Positions 17,704 to 25,064 of a stretch of 64,000 nucleotides of DNA are shown here, one piece after another; the first letter of the stretch is position 1, and each line of letters starts with the position of its first letter. Both the position numbers and the translations under genes were made by a program. The notes below the pieces were generated by a model, which was given only the letters and a program-made list of their open reading frames with translations, was not told the origin of the DNA and searched no databases. Source of the stretch: Paenibacillus sp. Root444D2. Lineage in GTDB: Bacteria > Bacillota > Bacilli > Paenibacillales > NBRC-103111. The stretch is from NCBI RefSeq assembly GCF_001426375.1, contig NZ_LMEO01000050.1, forward strand, positions 782,081 to 846,080. Reading direction: 5' to 3'.

Positions 17704-17844
17704 GTCGTGTTCCCCTATAAAAGCCTACAAGTTTGGCCGTTTCTTGTTTGCTCTTCCTATCCCAATTATAGTAGAAAGAACACCCTCCCGAAAGGATAAA
17801 ATCCTCTAGGATAAGGTGTTTTTTCTATGCAACCAATTATACAG
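17704..17844 (-). promoter_or_regulatory. PTS gene promoter region and hairpin
   Basis: A TATAAT box sits at about 17766-17771 on the minus strand without a good -35. Just upstream, AACACC/GGTGTT (17779-17784 and 17815-17820) can pair around an internal AT-rich hairpin; it probably terminates the preceding sugar ABC operon weakly. A short ACAAG/CTTGT hairpin follows the promoter. I see no proper RAT sequence. Confidence 0.4.
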
Positions 17845-18684
17845 TTATTTCACGGCACCTGCAGTAATTCCACTTGCAATTTGACGTTGAAAGATCATAT
17901 ACACAATCAACGTGGGAAGTGTCGTTATAAGCAGGCCTGCGAACAAAGGTCCCCACTCAACTCTATACTGCATTTCTGCCTGCATAACAGCAAGACCGAT
18001 TGGAAGCGTGTACTTGGTTGGTTCATTGGTCAAGACAACCCCTAGGAAGTACTCGTTCCAGTTATTCAGCATGTTTGTAATCATCACCGTGATTAGACCC
18101 GGTTGAGACAATGGCAGCATAACACGGAAGAACGTACCGTAATGGGAGGTCCCGTCAATAATTGCCGCTTCTTCAATTTCTTTTGGCAGCGATTTGTAAA
18201 ACCCTACAAGCAAGAAAATTCCAAAAGGAAGATTAAGTGCTGCATAGACCAGAATTAATCCTAACCACGTATTGATTAAGTGCAAATCATTCAATAAGAA
18301 GAACAACGGAATCAGTGCTAGCGCGAACGGTATCATCATGGACGAGACGTAGATTGTTAAGAGGATTTTGTTCCCTTTAAAATCATACCTAGCCAGGATA
18401 TAAGCTGTCATCGCAGCAAGTATCATACCCAAAAGGGTACTTCCTACCGTCACAATAATGGAGTTCATGAAATAGGTGCTAAAATTATATTTACTCCAAA
18501 CATAGGAGAAGTTTGTCCAAAGCAGCGGGAATTTAGGCAATGCCCATGGGGCATTTAAGAAAAATTGCTCATTATTTTTTAGCGCATCAAGCAGTGTCCA
18601 AATCAATGGATACAGGACGGCGACGCTCCAAATAAGAAGAATGATCCAGACAAACATTTTCACTAACGGGTTTTTGACGACCAT
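17845..18684 (-). CDS. Carbohydrate ABC transporter permease, MalG type
   Basis: A 279-residue inner-membrane permease with six membrane helices and the EAA loop EIEEAAIIDGTSHYGTFFRV near residue 190, where the ATPase docks, then LPLSQPGLITVMI. The end (IFQRQIASGITAGAVK) is the usual MalG-type C-terminus. It is the third gene of a solute-binding protein - MalF - MalG operon lacking an ATPase; in Firmicutes a shared MsmX-like ATPase usually serves such systems. Confidence 0.9.
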   Translation of the reverse strand: MVVKNPLVKMFVWIILLIWSVAVLYPLIWTLLDALKNNEQFFLNAPWALPKFPLLWTNFSYVWSKYNFSTYFMNSIIVTVGSTLLGMILAAMTAYILARYDFKGNKILLTIYVSSMMIPFALALIPLFFLLNDLHLINTWLGLILVYAALNLPFGIFLLVGFYKSLPKEIEEAAIIDGTSHYGTFFRVMLPLSQPGLITVMITNMLNNWNEYFLGVVLTNEPTKYTLPIGLAVMQAEMQYRVEWGPLFAGLLITTLPTLIVYMIFQRQIASGITAGAVK

Positions 18685-18726
18685 ACGATGGTTCCCCCTC
18701 CTTCAGTATCATTTTCTATGATGACC

Positions 18727-19632
18727 TTAATGCATTTCGATAGTTTCTTGGCGCATAATACGCTGCAGAACAAGGGTAGTAATCAGTGAAACGATTAGGA
18801 TCATGACACCAATGGCTGCTCCATAACCGAAATGATATTGTTGAAAAGCCATCCGATACAGATAAGATCCCATAACTTGGGTCGTATTATCAGGCTGTCC
18901 GCCGTTTGTCATTAATTGAACAATGACGAATGATCCATTGAGAGTCGTAATGACAATGTTTACAATGGAAACCTTAATTTGCTCCCAGATGAGCGGCATG
19001 GTAATGTGGCGGAATTGCGACCATTGACCAGCTCCGTCTATATTAGCTGCCTCATAGTAGGAAGCAGGAATATTCACGATTGCAGCAATCATCAAGATCA
19101 TATAGAAGCCGATACCAGCCCATATCGTTGGGGGTAATAGCATCCAGATCGTATGCTGTGGAAATCCTAACCAAGTAATATCGACTTTATTTCCTGTGAA
19201 TAGTGACAAGAACGCATTCAGGAATCCAATTTGCGGATTGTAGATGAAGTTCCAGAGCACACCGATAACAACAACGGAGATCACATTCGGGATAAAGAAT
19301 ATTGCGCGGAAGAAGCCAGAGCCTCTTAGCTTGAAACGAGTTAAAGCAACAGCAAAGAACGTCGCCAGAATCATAATGCCAATGACCTTACCAACTACTA
19401 AAAAATAATCATTCCCGATGGCTCTAAGTACAATAGGATCCTTAAATAATTCGACGAAATTATCAAACCCAATAAACGTGCTATTCTCTGACATTCCTGA
19501 CCAATCATAGAATGACTTCTGCAAAGCTTGTATAACAGGGTAGATCGTAAACACACAGAAGAAAAGAAAAGTCGGAATGATGAATGAAGCGATGAACAAA
19601 TTCCGTTTCCACATTTTCGAGTTGGTCTTCAT
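18727..19632 (-). CDS. Sugar ABC transporter permease, MalF type
   Basis: A 301-residue permease with six membrane segments and an EAA-like loop, SYYEAANIDGAGQWSQFRHI near residue 205, followed by TMPLIWEQIKV. It pairs with the MalG-type permease 42 bases downstream. A stable hairpin lies between it and the upstream binding-protein gene, which commonly lets the binding protein be made in excess. Confidence 0.9.
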   Translation of the reverse strand: MKTNSKMWKRNLFIASFIIPTFLFFCVFTIYPVIQALQKSFYDWSGMSENSTFIGFDNFVELFKDPIVLRAIGNDYFLVVGKVIGIMILATFFAVALTRFKLRGSGFFRAIFFIPNVISVVVIGVLWNFIYNPQIGFLNAFLSLFTGNKVDITWLGFPQHTIWMLLPPTIWAGIGFYMILMIAAIVNIPASYYEAANIDGAGQWSQFRHITMPLIWEQIKVSIVNIVITTLNGSFVIVQLMTNGGQPDNTTQVMGSYLYRMAFQQYHFGYGAAIGVMILIVSLITTLVLQRIMRQETIEMH

Positions 19633-19661
19633 TCTATCCTCACCGTCCTATCATTAAAATG

Positions 19662-19701
19662 GCGGAGAACTCCTAAGGCTAATGCCTCGCTAGTTCTCCG
19701 C
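19662..19701 (-). promoter_or_regulatory. Stable intercistronic hairpin
   Basis: A perfect ten-base stem GCGGAGAACT / AGTTCTCCGC encloses AGGC/GCCT, giving a long hairpin between the binding-protein and MalF-type genes. There is no T run, so it is more likely an mRNA-stabilising or processing element than a full terminator. Confidence 0.7.
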
Positions 19702-19718
19702 ACTGCTTCATTCAGTTC

Positions 19719-21074
19719 CTATTTCTTTTGTTTCGCTACGACATCAGATACACGTTTAACCCACTCTTCAGGAGTAATTGTACCAATCGTCAATGCCACT
19801 GTTGCATCTTGCATCGCTTTGTCAACGTCAGCCGCAAAGGAGACTGTTGGCACTACAACTGTTTCAGGAGATGACAAGAATTTCGCCGCATCTTTAACAA
19901 AGTTAGGTGCTTTGGAGGAGGAGATGTCACCTTTTACGTTGGAAGGAGCGCCGCTCAACTCAGCCCATTGGGAAGCTTGTGTTTTAGAGAATACGAATTG
20001 CATAAACGCTTTTGCTGCATCTTTGTTTTTCGCTTTTTTCGCAACTGCAAACGTAGAAGTCGAAGTATTAGCTACAACTTTTCCACCTTTATCTTGTGTG
20101 ATGGATGGAATGAATCCGAAATCAAAGGAAGCAGGAACGTCTTTGGCCATTTCGTTTGGCAGCCATAGACCGTTCGGGATAAAAGCATCCTTGTGCTGCA
20201 GGAACAAGGATTGGGAATCCGTGTGGTTGATTTGTACGGATGCTTTGTCGATGTAACCTTTGTCACGAAGCTGAACGATTTTATTAAGACCTTTAAGGAT
20301 AGCTGGGTTTTTCCAAGCTTCTAGATTATTTGTAGACATGTCTTGCAGCAATTTGTAGTCATTATTGTTAGCAGATACGATAGCTGGAAGCAACACGCCA
20401 CCGTTGATGTAATAAGGGTATTTACCTGTGTGGATGAAAGGATTAATGCCAGCACCTTTAATTTTCTCACTTACCGCTAAGAATTCTTCGAAATCTTTTG
20501 GCTCAGCCCAACCTTTATCTTTGAACAGGGCTTTATCGTAGAAAATACCCCATGAGCTCATTACGAAAGGAACGTTGTAGATTTTACCATCGAACTCTTG
20601 TGGCTTTTGAGCAAGCAAATCAATGATTTTCTCGCCGTCAACGTTTTTAGCATCTTTGATCCAATCCGTCAAATCTTCAAGCTGTCCGTCTGTAACCATT
20701 TGGCGATCGAACAATTCAGGTCCATCGATATATACGAAATCAGGTGGGTTTCCAGCGATCCAACGGGGTTTCATTTGTTCGTTGATTTTTGGTCCCGCAC
20801 TTTCTTTAATTTTCAGATCAGGGTTTGCTGCTTGGAAATCAGCAATAACTTTTTTCCACCATTTGTCGCCATAACCGCCAACAAAGTACTGGATTTCAAA
20901 ATCACCGGTTAATTTTTTGGGACCAGCAGCTGTTGGGGCCGCTGAAGCAGCTGTAGTCGGCGCCGCCGATGCAGCTGGTTTTGTTGTTTCGACTGGTGTA
21001 GATTTACCACAGCCTGCCGCTACAAGTACCATGGACGCAGCTAAACCCATTGTTGACCATTTTTTCATATTCAT
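19719..21074 (-). CDS. Sugar ABC transporter solute-binding lipoprotein
   Basis: A 451-residue extracytoplasmic binding protein. Signal peptide and lipobox VAAGCG are followed by a low-complexity Ala/Pro/Thr linker (about 25-50) and the mature domain. WIAGNPPDFVYIDGPEL and the overall layout recall the NgcE-type GlcNAc/chitobiose binding proteins (family resemblance from memory). Trp/Tyr-rich stretches such as WLPNEMAKD may contact sugar. It is the first gene of the operon; GGGAG lies upstream of the ATG. Amino-sugar specificity is an inference supported by the neighbouring GlcNAc-like PTS. Confidence 0.88.
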   Translation of the reverse strand: MNMKKWSTMGLAASMVLVAAGCGKSTPVETTKPAASAAPTTAASAAPTAAGPKKLTGDFEIQYFVGGYGDKWWKKVIADFQAANPDLKIKESAGPKINEQMKPRWIAGNPPDFVYIDGPELFDRQMVTDGQLEDLTDWIKDAKNVDGEKIIDLLAQKPQEFDGKIYNVPFVMSSWGIFYDKALFKDKGWAEPKDFEEFLAVSEKIKGAGINPFIHTGKYPYYINGGVLLPAIVSANNNDYKLLQDMSTNNLEAWKNPAILKGLNKIVQLRDKGYIDKASVQINHTDSQSLFLQHKDAFIPNGLWLPNEMAKDVPASFDFGFIPSITQDKGGKVVANTSTSTFAVAKKAKNKDAAKAFMQFVFSKTQASQWAELSGAPSNVKGDISSSKAPNFVKDAAKFLSSPETVVVPTVSFAADVDKAMQDATVALTIGTITPEEWVKRVSDVVAKQKK

Positions 21075-21152
21075 GTGTTCATCTTCTCCCTTTTTTAATA
21101 AGTCTGATGGTTATTTATGAAGTAGCGTATTCCTAACTTTAACTTTCCTTGT

Positions 21153-21167
21153 AGTTTGCGCTACCAA
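21153..21167 (-). promoter_or_regulatory. Candidate cre (CcpA) site
   Basis: TTGGTAGCGCAAACT on the minus strand matches the cre consensus WTGNAANCGNWNNCW at all but one fixed position. It lies downstream of the promoter, where CcpA would block elongation, fitting catabolite repression of a sugar operon. Confidence 0.45.
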
Positions 21168-21189
21168 CTCCCTTCAGGGTTATCATTTT

Positions 21190-21250
21190 GGCAAAAATAA
21201 AAAGGGCATAGTTATAGAAGAAGACTTACATTCTTCAATAACTAATGCCC
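21190..21250 (-). terminator. Terminator in the leader of the sugar ABC operon
   Basis: On the minus strand GGGCAT (21250-21245), ATAAC-type and TTCTTC-type blocks pair with GAAGAA, GTTAT and ATGCCC (down to 21204), giving a long stem followed by TTTTTATTTTT. It lies about 55 bases after the likely start site and 120 bases before the first gene, so it either controls read-through or ends a small RNA. Confidence 0.75.
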
Positions 21251-21311
21251 TTACGGTAACATGTTATTAAAACTGACATATTCAATTATATTCGGCGTTT
21301 CGTGTGATTAA

Positions 21312-21340
21312 ATCTTACAATAAAATGACATGGTCGTCAA
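21312..21340 (-). promoter_or_regulatory. Promoter of the sugar ABC operon
   Basis: TTGACG (21340-21335), a 17-base spacer and TAAGAT (21317-21312) make a good housekeeping promoter. Start of transcription is expected near 21305. Confidence 0.7.
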
Positions 21341-21442
21341 TACTTGATTTTAAAATCATTTTTACATTCATATTCTATGAACGACCCTACTTATGCTATG
21401 ATAGAACCATATTCATTAATCCCCAAGGAAAAGGTGATTCCT

Positions 21443-21577
21443 ATGTCCAAACGTAAACCGATCATGTCCAATCGTAGAGCCAAAGAAGAAATCAATAAGA
21501 AAGCGATCATTTGGACAGGATCCATTTTGCTTGTTGTCATCATTGTTATGACATTACTGATCATTTTGGACAAATGA
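21443..21577 (+). CDS. Small single-TM membrane protein, 44 residues
   Basis: The ATG at 21443 follows AAGGAAAAGGTG. The first 23 residues are strongly basic (MSKRKPIMSNRRAKEEINKK); the rest is one membrane helix ending LLIILDK. Such short basic/one-helix proteins are common in Paenibacillus, but I know no function for this one. It is transcribed divergently from the sugar ABC operon. A longer in-frame start at 21344 lacks a ribosome binding site. Confidence 0.65.
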   Translation: MSKRKPIMSNRRAKEEINKKAIIWTGSILLVVIIVMTLLIILDK

Positions 21578-21667
21578 TTAGGAAAGAAGTGATTGAAATC
21601 ATCACATTTTGAATTGTAATCGCTTTCTACATCGTTGTCAAGGGTAAAACTTGGAACGCTAGTACAT

Positions 21668-21711
21668 CATGACAAAACCGTCTGAAGCATATTCAGGCGG
21701 TTTTTGTCATG
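21668..21711. terminator. Bidirectional terminator
   Basis: CATGAC plus AAAACCG-CTGAA pairs with TTCAG-CGGTTTT plus GTCATG, a long stem between the small membrane protein gene and the convergent L,D-transpeptidase gene, with T-rich tails on both strands. Confidence 0.85.
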
Positions 21712-21720
21712 TTCCATGGG

Positions 21721-23319
21721 TTAATCAAGCCATTTATATTTCTTACTAGGGTTGCTGTCATTAGTCTGTAATGGAAGACCAAAAGATTGATCTGGCTTCC
21801 CTCCCCCAGCTCCGAGTCCCGGACTTCCGCCGCCATTACCATTTCCACCATCTGAATTTGAAGGAGGTGGTAATACCCCTTTACCAATCGTCACTTTCGT
21901 TTCATGAGTTACCATGTTATAAAGCTCTTCAATGTCCGCTTGCTGCATGCGAACGCAGCCATGTGACTCATCTTTCCCGATGCTGGAGGGCTTATTCGTA
22001 CCATGAATCGCATAAAGTGTATCCGACAAAGTCATTCCTCGACTGCCAAACTCCCCATTTGATTTGCCATTCGGATTGCGCACCTTTTCACTAATGAAGA
22101 ACTCCCCCTGCGGCGTCTTCTCGCCTCCTAAGCCAACTGGATAGCTTCGGATGATGAAATCTCCACTAACGAGAGCCAAACGATGCTTATCGGTATCAAT
22201 TACAATCCTAAGCGGTTCCAGCAGTGGGTCTGTGGAAGCTTTCGGTTGCAAACTCGATGGCGAAGCCTGTTCTTTGAGCTCTCGTTTCGGCTGCTCGTTT
22301 TTATCTACCGTTTGTAACGAATCCTGACCTTTCCCCGTTTTTGCGCTTTCAATTACCTTACTTACAGCTTGAGGGAAGACCTCCTGCATTTCGGGAGAGA
22401 GTCCCGGCAAGAGATTATCTGGGTAAGGTTTCGTAAGCTGTTCGGGTTTCTCTGGCGGCGTTCCCGTCTTTTTTTGGTAGGCCTGGATTGCACTTTGTAA
22501 GACAATAGCTTGCTCACGTTCATGCATCCAATTATCTATGACAGGAACAAGCGCAGAGCTATCTGCGACCTGACAGGAACAAGTCTGAGACTGGTAATAC
22601 TTTAATGCCGCTGAACCCTCGCCTCCACCTTTATTCTCAACGCTGATCAAAGGCTTCACCGACCTATTCCACTCGTTCCATTTACCATCCGAACTTTGAG
22701 GAACTCCCATGATGACAGATTCCCCGGCACCAGATCCTGAGGAAGACAGTACTTGTTGAAGCTTATTGCCCCAATCACCATTAGAGAAATAGAGTTTTAA
22801 TCCAGAAGTCCCTTCCTGTTTAGGGGTTGCAGGTGCATTAACTGCCGCTGGAGCAGCAGCAGCAGCAGCAGTCTCATCCGGGATGTTCCCCGTATCGTTC
22901 TTCGCTAAATCCATTGCAGCGGGAACAGCTAGCAGGAGTAGAATGACCATTAACGGCATCCATTTCCCTTTACCACTGGGCTTGCTTTTAACAGATGTCA
23001 CAGTACCTTTATGTAAGGCTGAAGCAGGTGAAATAGGTAGAGGACCTTCTATTGTTATTTTCTGGCGTTCGAAAGCCTCATAGATCTCCCCAGACTGCGC
23101 GAAACAATACGCTGCCTTGCCTTCCTTTCCTTGTGCTGCGTATTCCCTGCCTAATAAGTACCAGGCCATTTTATGATCAGGATGTTCTTTCACATATTTT
23201 TTGAGATAAAGAGGATCTTCGATCGGATTATGTTGGAAAAATCGTTCCAACTGATCAATGCGATTCTTGTCCTTCAATCTAGAAAACCTCCTATCGACAA
23301 CTTTGTAACTCTCCTTCAT
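21721..23319 (-). CDS. L,D-transpeptidase (YkuD domain) with cytoplasmic TPR-like head
   Basis: A 532-residue type II membrane protein. Residues 1-90 resemble a TPR pair (MAWYLLGREYAAQGKEGKAAYCFAQ), a membrane helix lies at about 122-138, then a long linker with a six-Ala tract, and an YkuD domain at about 375-485. The catalytic motif is complete: HGTN, then SHGCVRM with the nucleophilic Cys. It makes 3-3 cross-links or attaches proteins to peptidoglycan. The C-terminal tail is Gly/Ser/Asn-rich. The N-terminal intracellular TPR-like part is not in the classic Ykud enzymes and could link the enzyme to partners. Confidence 0.88.
   Translation of the reverse strand: MKESYKVVDRRFSRLKDKNRIDQLERFFQHNPIEDPLYLKKYVKEHPDHKMAWYLLGREYAAQGKEGKAAYCFAQSGEIYEAFERQKITIEGPLPISPASALHKGTVTSVKSKPSGKGKWMPLMVILLLLAVPAAMDLAKNDTGNIPDETAAAAAAPAAVNAPATPKQEGTSGLKLYFSNGDWGNKLQQVLSSSGSGAGESVIMGVPQSSDGKWNEWNRSVKPLISVENKGGGEGSAALKYYQSQTCSCQVADSSALVPVIDNWMHEREQAIVLQSAIQAYQKKTGTPPEKPEQLTKPYPDNLLPGLSPEMQEVFPQAVSKVIESAKTGKGQDSLQTVDKNEQPKRELKEQASPSSLQPKASTDPLLEPLRIVIDTDKHRLALVSGDFIIRSYPVGLGGEKTPQGEFFISEKVRNPNGKSNGEFGSRGMTLSDTLYAIHGTNKPSSIGKDESHGCVRMQQADIEELYNMVTHETKVTIGKGVLPPPSNSDGGNGNGGGSPGLGAGGGKPDQSFGLPLQTNDSNPSKKYKWLD
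22851..22871. repeat. AGC trinucleotide microsatellite
   Basis: About seven AGC repeats within the L,D-transpeptidase gene encode its polyalanine tract just outside the membrane. Gain or loss of units would change linker length without shifting the frame. Confidence 0.7.
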
Positions 23320-23352
23320 TTATCGGCAAAATTTACTTAGAGATGAAGTCAT

Positions 23353-23394
23353 GAAAAAAAAGAGCCTAGACAAGGGTTTCCCCTTGCCAAGCTC
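23353..23394 (-). terminator. Terminator of the cyclase/FecR/NHL operon
   Basis: On the minus strand GAGC-CAAGGGG pairs with CCCTTG-GCTC across a tight loop, followed by eight T. Confidence 0.88.
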
Positions 23395-23408
23395 ATCATC
23401 CGGATTGC

Positions 23409-25031
23409 TTATTTCAAATAGGATTTCGTACGTAAAATGGCTGTTTGGTGAGCGGCATCCCATTGGACATCCAAGCCGATTTGCTCTGCGAAGAAACGCA
23501 CCGGCACATAAGTACGGTCTTGTTTCACATAAGGAGAAGCATCCGTCACTTGTTTGATGTCTGATTGACCCGCTTGCTTACGTACAACGCCTGTCTCACC
23601 AATCGTTAGCTCAACTGTAACATCACCTTTGATAAGCTGAACGACTGATTTCCCAGCTAACTCAACATATTTGACTTCATAGCCAAATGTTTCACTTTTG
23701 GCACGAACTGGAACCATCGTACGTCCACCCTGAATCTCAGGCTTTGCATCGAATGAAATCACTTTATTATCATTTACCACTTTTACTTCGTTATTGTTTG
23801 CTAGATCTCCCGGCAAATGGTAAGGAGCTACTCTACGAATTTTGTTATTAGAGGAGTCTGCTACCACAATATTACCTTGCGCGGTTACTAGAACGTCGCT
23901 CGGATTGTAAAACTCAGCTGCTTGTTCTACGCCGTCCGTTTCACCAGTTTGGACCGTCCCCGCAATCGTTGAAACCTTACCATTCAGTAAATAACGAATC
24001 ACATGATTCAAACTATCTGAGATTAAAACCCCGCCTTCGGAAGTAACTGCAAGCCCTTTAGGGAAGTCAAACTTCGCCTTAAGCGCGTCTCCATCAGCAA
24101 AGTCCCCACCTGCATATAACTCGTTTTTATCATAAATCGTATGATTGCTTAATTCGGGTGTCGATCCAGCCACCGTAGTCACAGTCCCTGCTTGGAGGTC
24201 GATATAACGTATACGTTGGTTGCCTGTGTCACTTACAAACAAATTGCCTTTGCTATCTAAAACCAATCCAGTAGGTTCATTGAACTTCGCCGTGGCTAAG
24301 CTGCCGTCTTGAAATTCACCAGCGAAAGAAGCTTCCCCTGGACGGACTTGAATAGCTCGAGTCGCAGCCGCATTCAAAGTAGAAACACTGCCGTCGACTG
24401 CTATTTTACGGATAACATGATTGAGCGAATCTGCGACATACAGGGTTCCATCCGCAGCTACCGCAACATCACTTGGGTGATTAAATTTTGCCTCAGCACC
24501 TTTTCCATCTTTATTGCCAGGAACGCCATTTCCAGCCAACGTGGAAACTTGTCCATTCGTATCCACTTTCCGAATTGCATTATTAGCTGAATCAGCTACA
24601 TACACATTCCCTTTGGCATCTACAGTTAACCCTGTCGGCTCATTGAAAAAGGATTCTGATGATTTCCCATCAACTAGACCTCCTGTTGGAAAGCCCTGAT
24701 TATTCTTCGTCACAACAACTTCTGGGCCTGCAAAAGTGGTTACTTTTCCATCCGAAATTTTACGAATGAGATGATTCCGTGTATCCGCGACAAGAATACT
24801 GCCATCTGAAAGTTGAACAACACTGCCCGGAGCACGGAATGCCGCACTTAGCGCATCCCCGTTCTTATCTTCAAAATCACCGATCCCCGCGAAGGTCGAC
24901 ACGTCTGATAGGATCTGTCCATTGCTGGATAACAGAGCATCCGTTGACAATCCTGCCGCCCATGTGGATGAACCTCCCAATAAGGTTGCGGCCACTAGGG
25001 ATGAAACGAGTATATGTTTTAAGGGTTTCAT
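23409..25031 (-). CDS. Secreted NHL-repeat protein with copper amine oxidase N-terminal-like domain
   Basis: A 540-residue secreted protein. A signal peptide ends near STWAAG. Five or six NHL repeats (about 45-400) recur as GDFEDKNGDAL, FNEPTGLTVD, GNVYVADSANNAIRKV and similar, forming a beta-propeller. The C-terminal 120 residues are a copper amine oxidase N-terminal-like domain (MVPVRAKSETFGYEVKY, DRTYVPVRFFAEQIGLDVQW), common on Paenibacillus surface proteins and probably a cell-wall or protein-binding module; copper catalysis is not implied. It is the last gene of the cyclase/FecR operon, 33 bases after the FecR gene. Confidence 0.85.
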   Translation of the reverse strand: MKPLKHILVSSLVAATLLGGSSTWAAGLSTDALLSSNGQILSDVSTFAGIGDFEDKNGDALSAAFRAPGSVVQLSDGSILVADTRNHLIRKISDGKVTTFAGPEVVVTKNNQGFPTGGLVDGKSSESFFNEPTGLTVDAKGNVYVADSANNAIRKVDTNGQVSTLAGNGVPGNKDGKGAEAKFNHPSDVAVAADGTLYVADSLNHVIRKIAVDGSVSTLNAAATRAIQVRPGEASFAGEFQDGSLATAKFNEPTGLVLDSKGNLFVSDTGNQRIRYIDLQAGTVTTVAGSTPELSNHTIYDKNELYAGGDFADGDALKAKFDFPKGLAVTSEGGVLISDSLNHVIRYLLNGKVSTIAGTVQTGETDGVEQAAEFYNPSDVLVTAQGNIVVADSSNNKIRRVAPYHLPGDLANNNEVKVVNDNKVISFDAKPEIQGGRTMVPVRAKSETFGYEVKYVELAGKSVVQLIKGDVTVELTIGETGVVRKQAGQSDIKQVTDASPYVKQDRTYVPVRFFAEQIGLDVQWDAAHQTAILRTKSYLK

Positions 25032-25064
25032 TGGTTTCTCCTTTTACTTTTTTACGTGTGTGTA

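Noticed and set aside
17704-17844. RAT-type antiterminator for the GlcT-like protein
   Set aside because: Only short hairpins are visible; no sequence resembling a RAT followed by an overlapping terminator.
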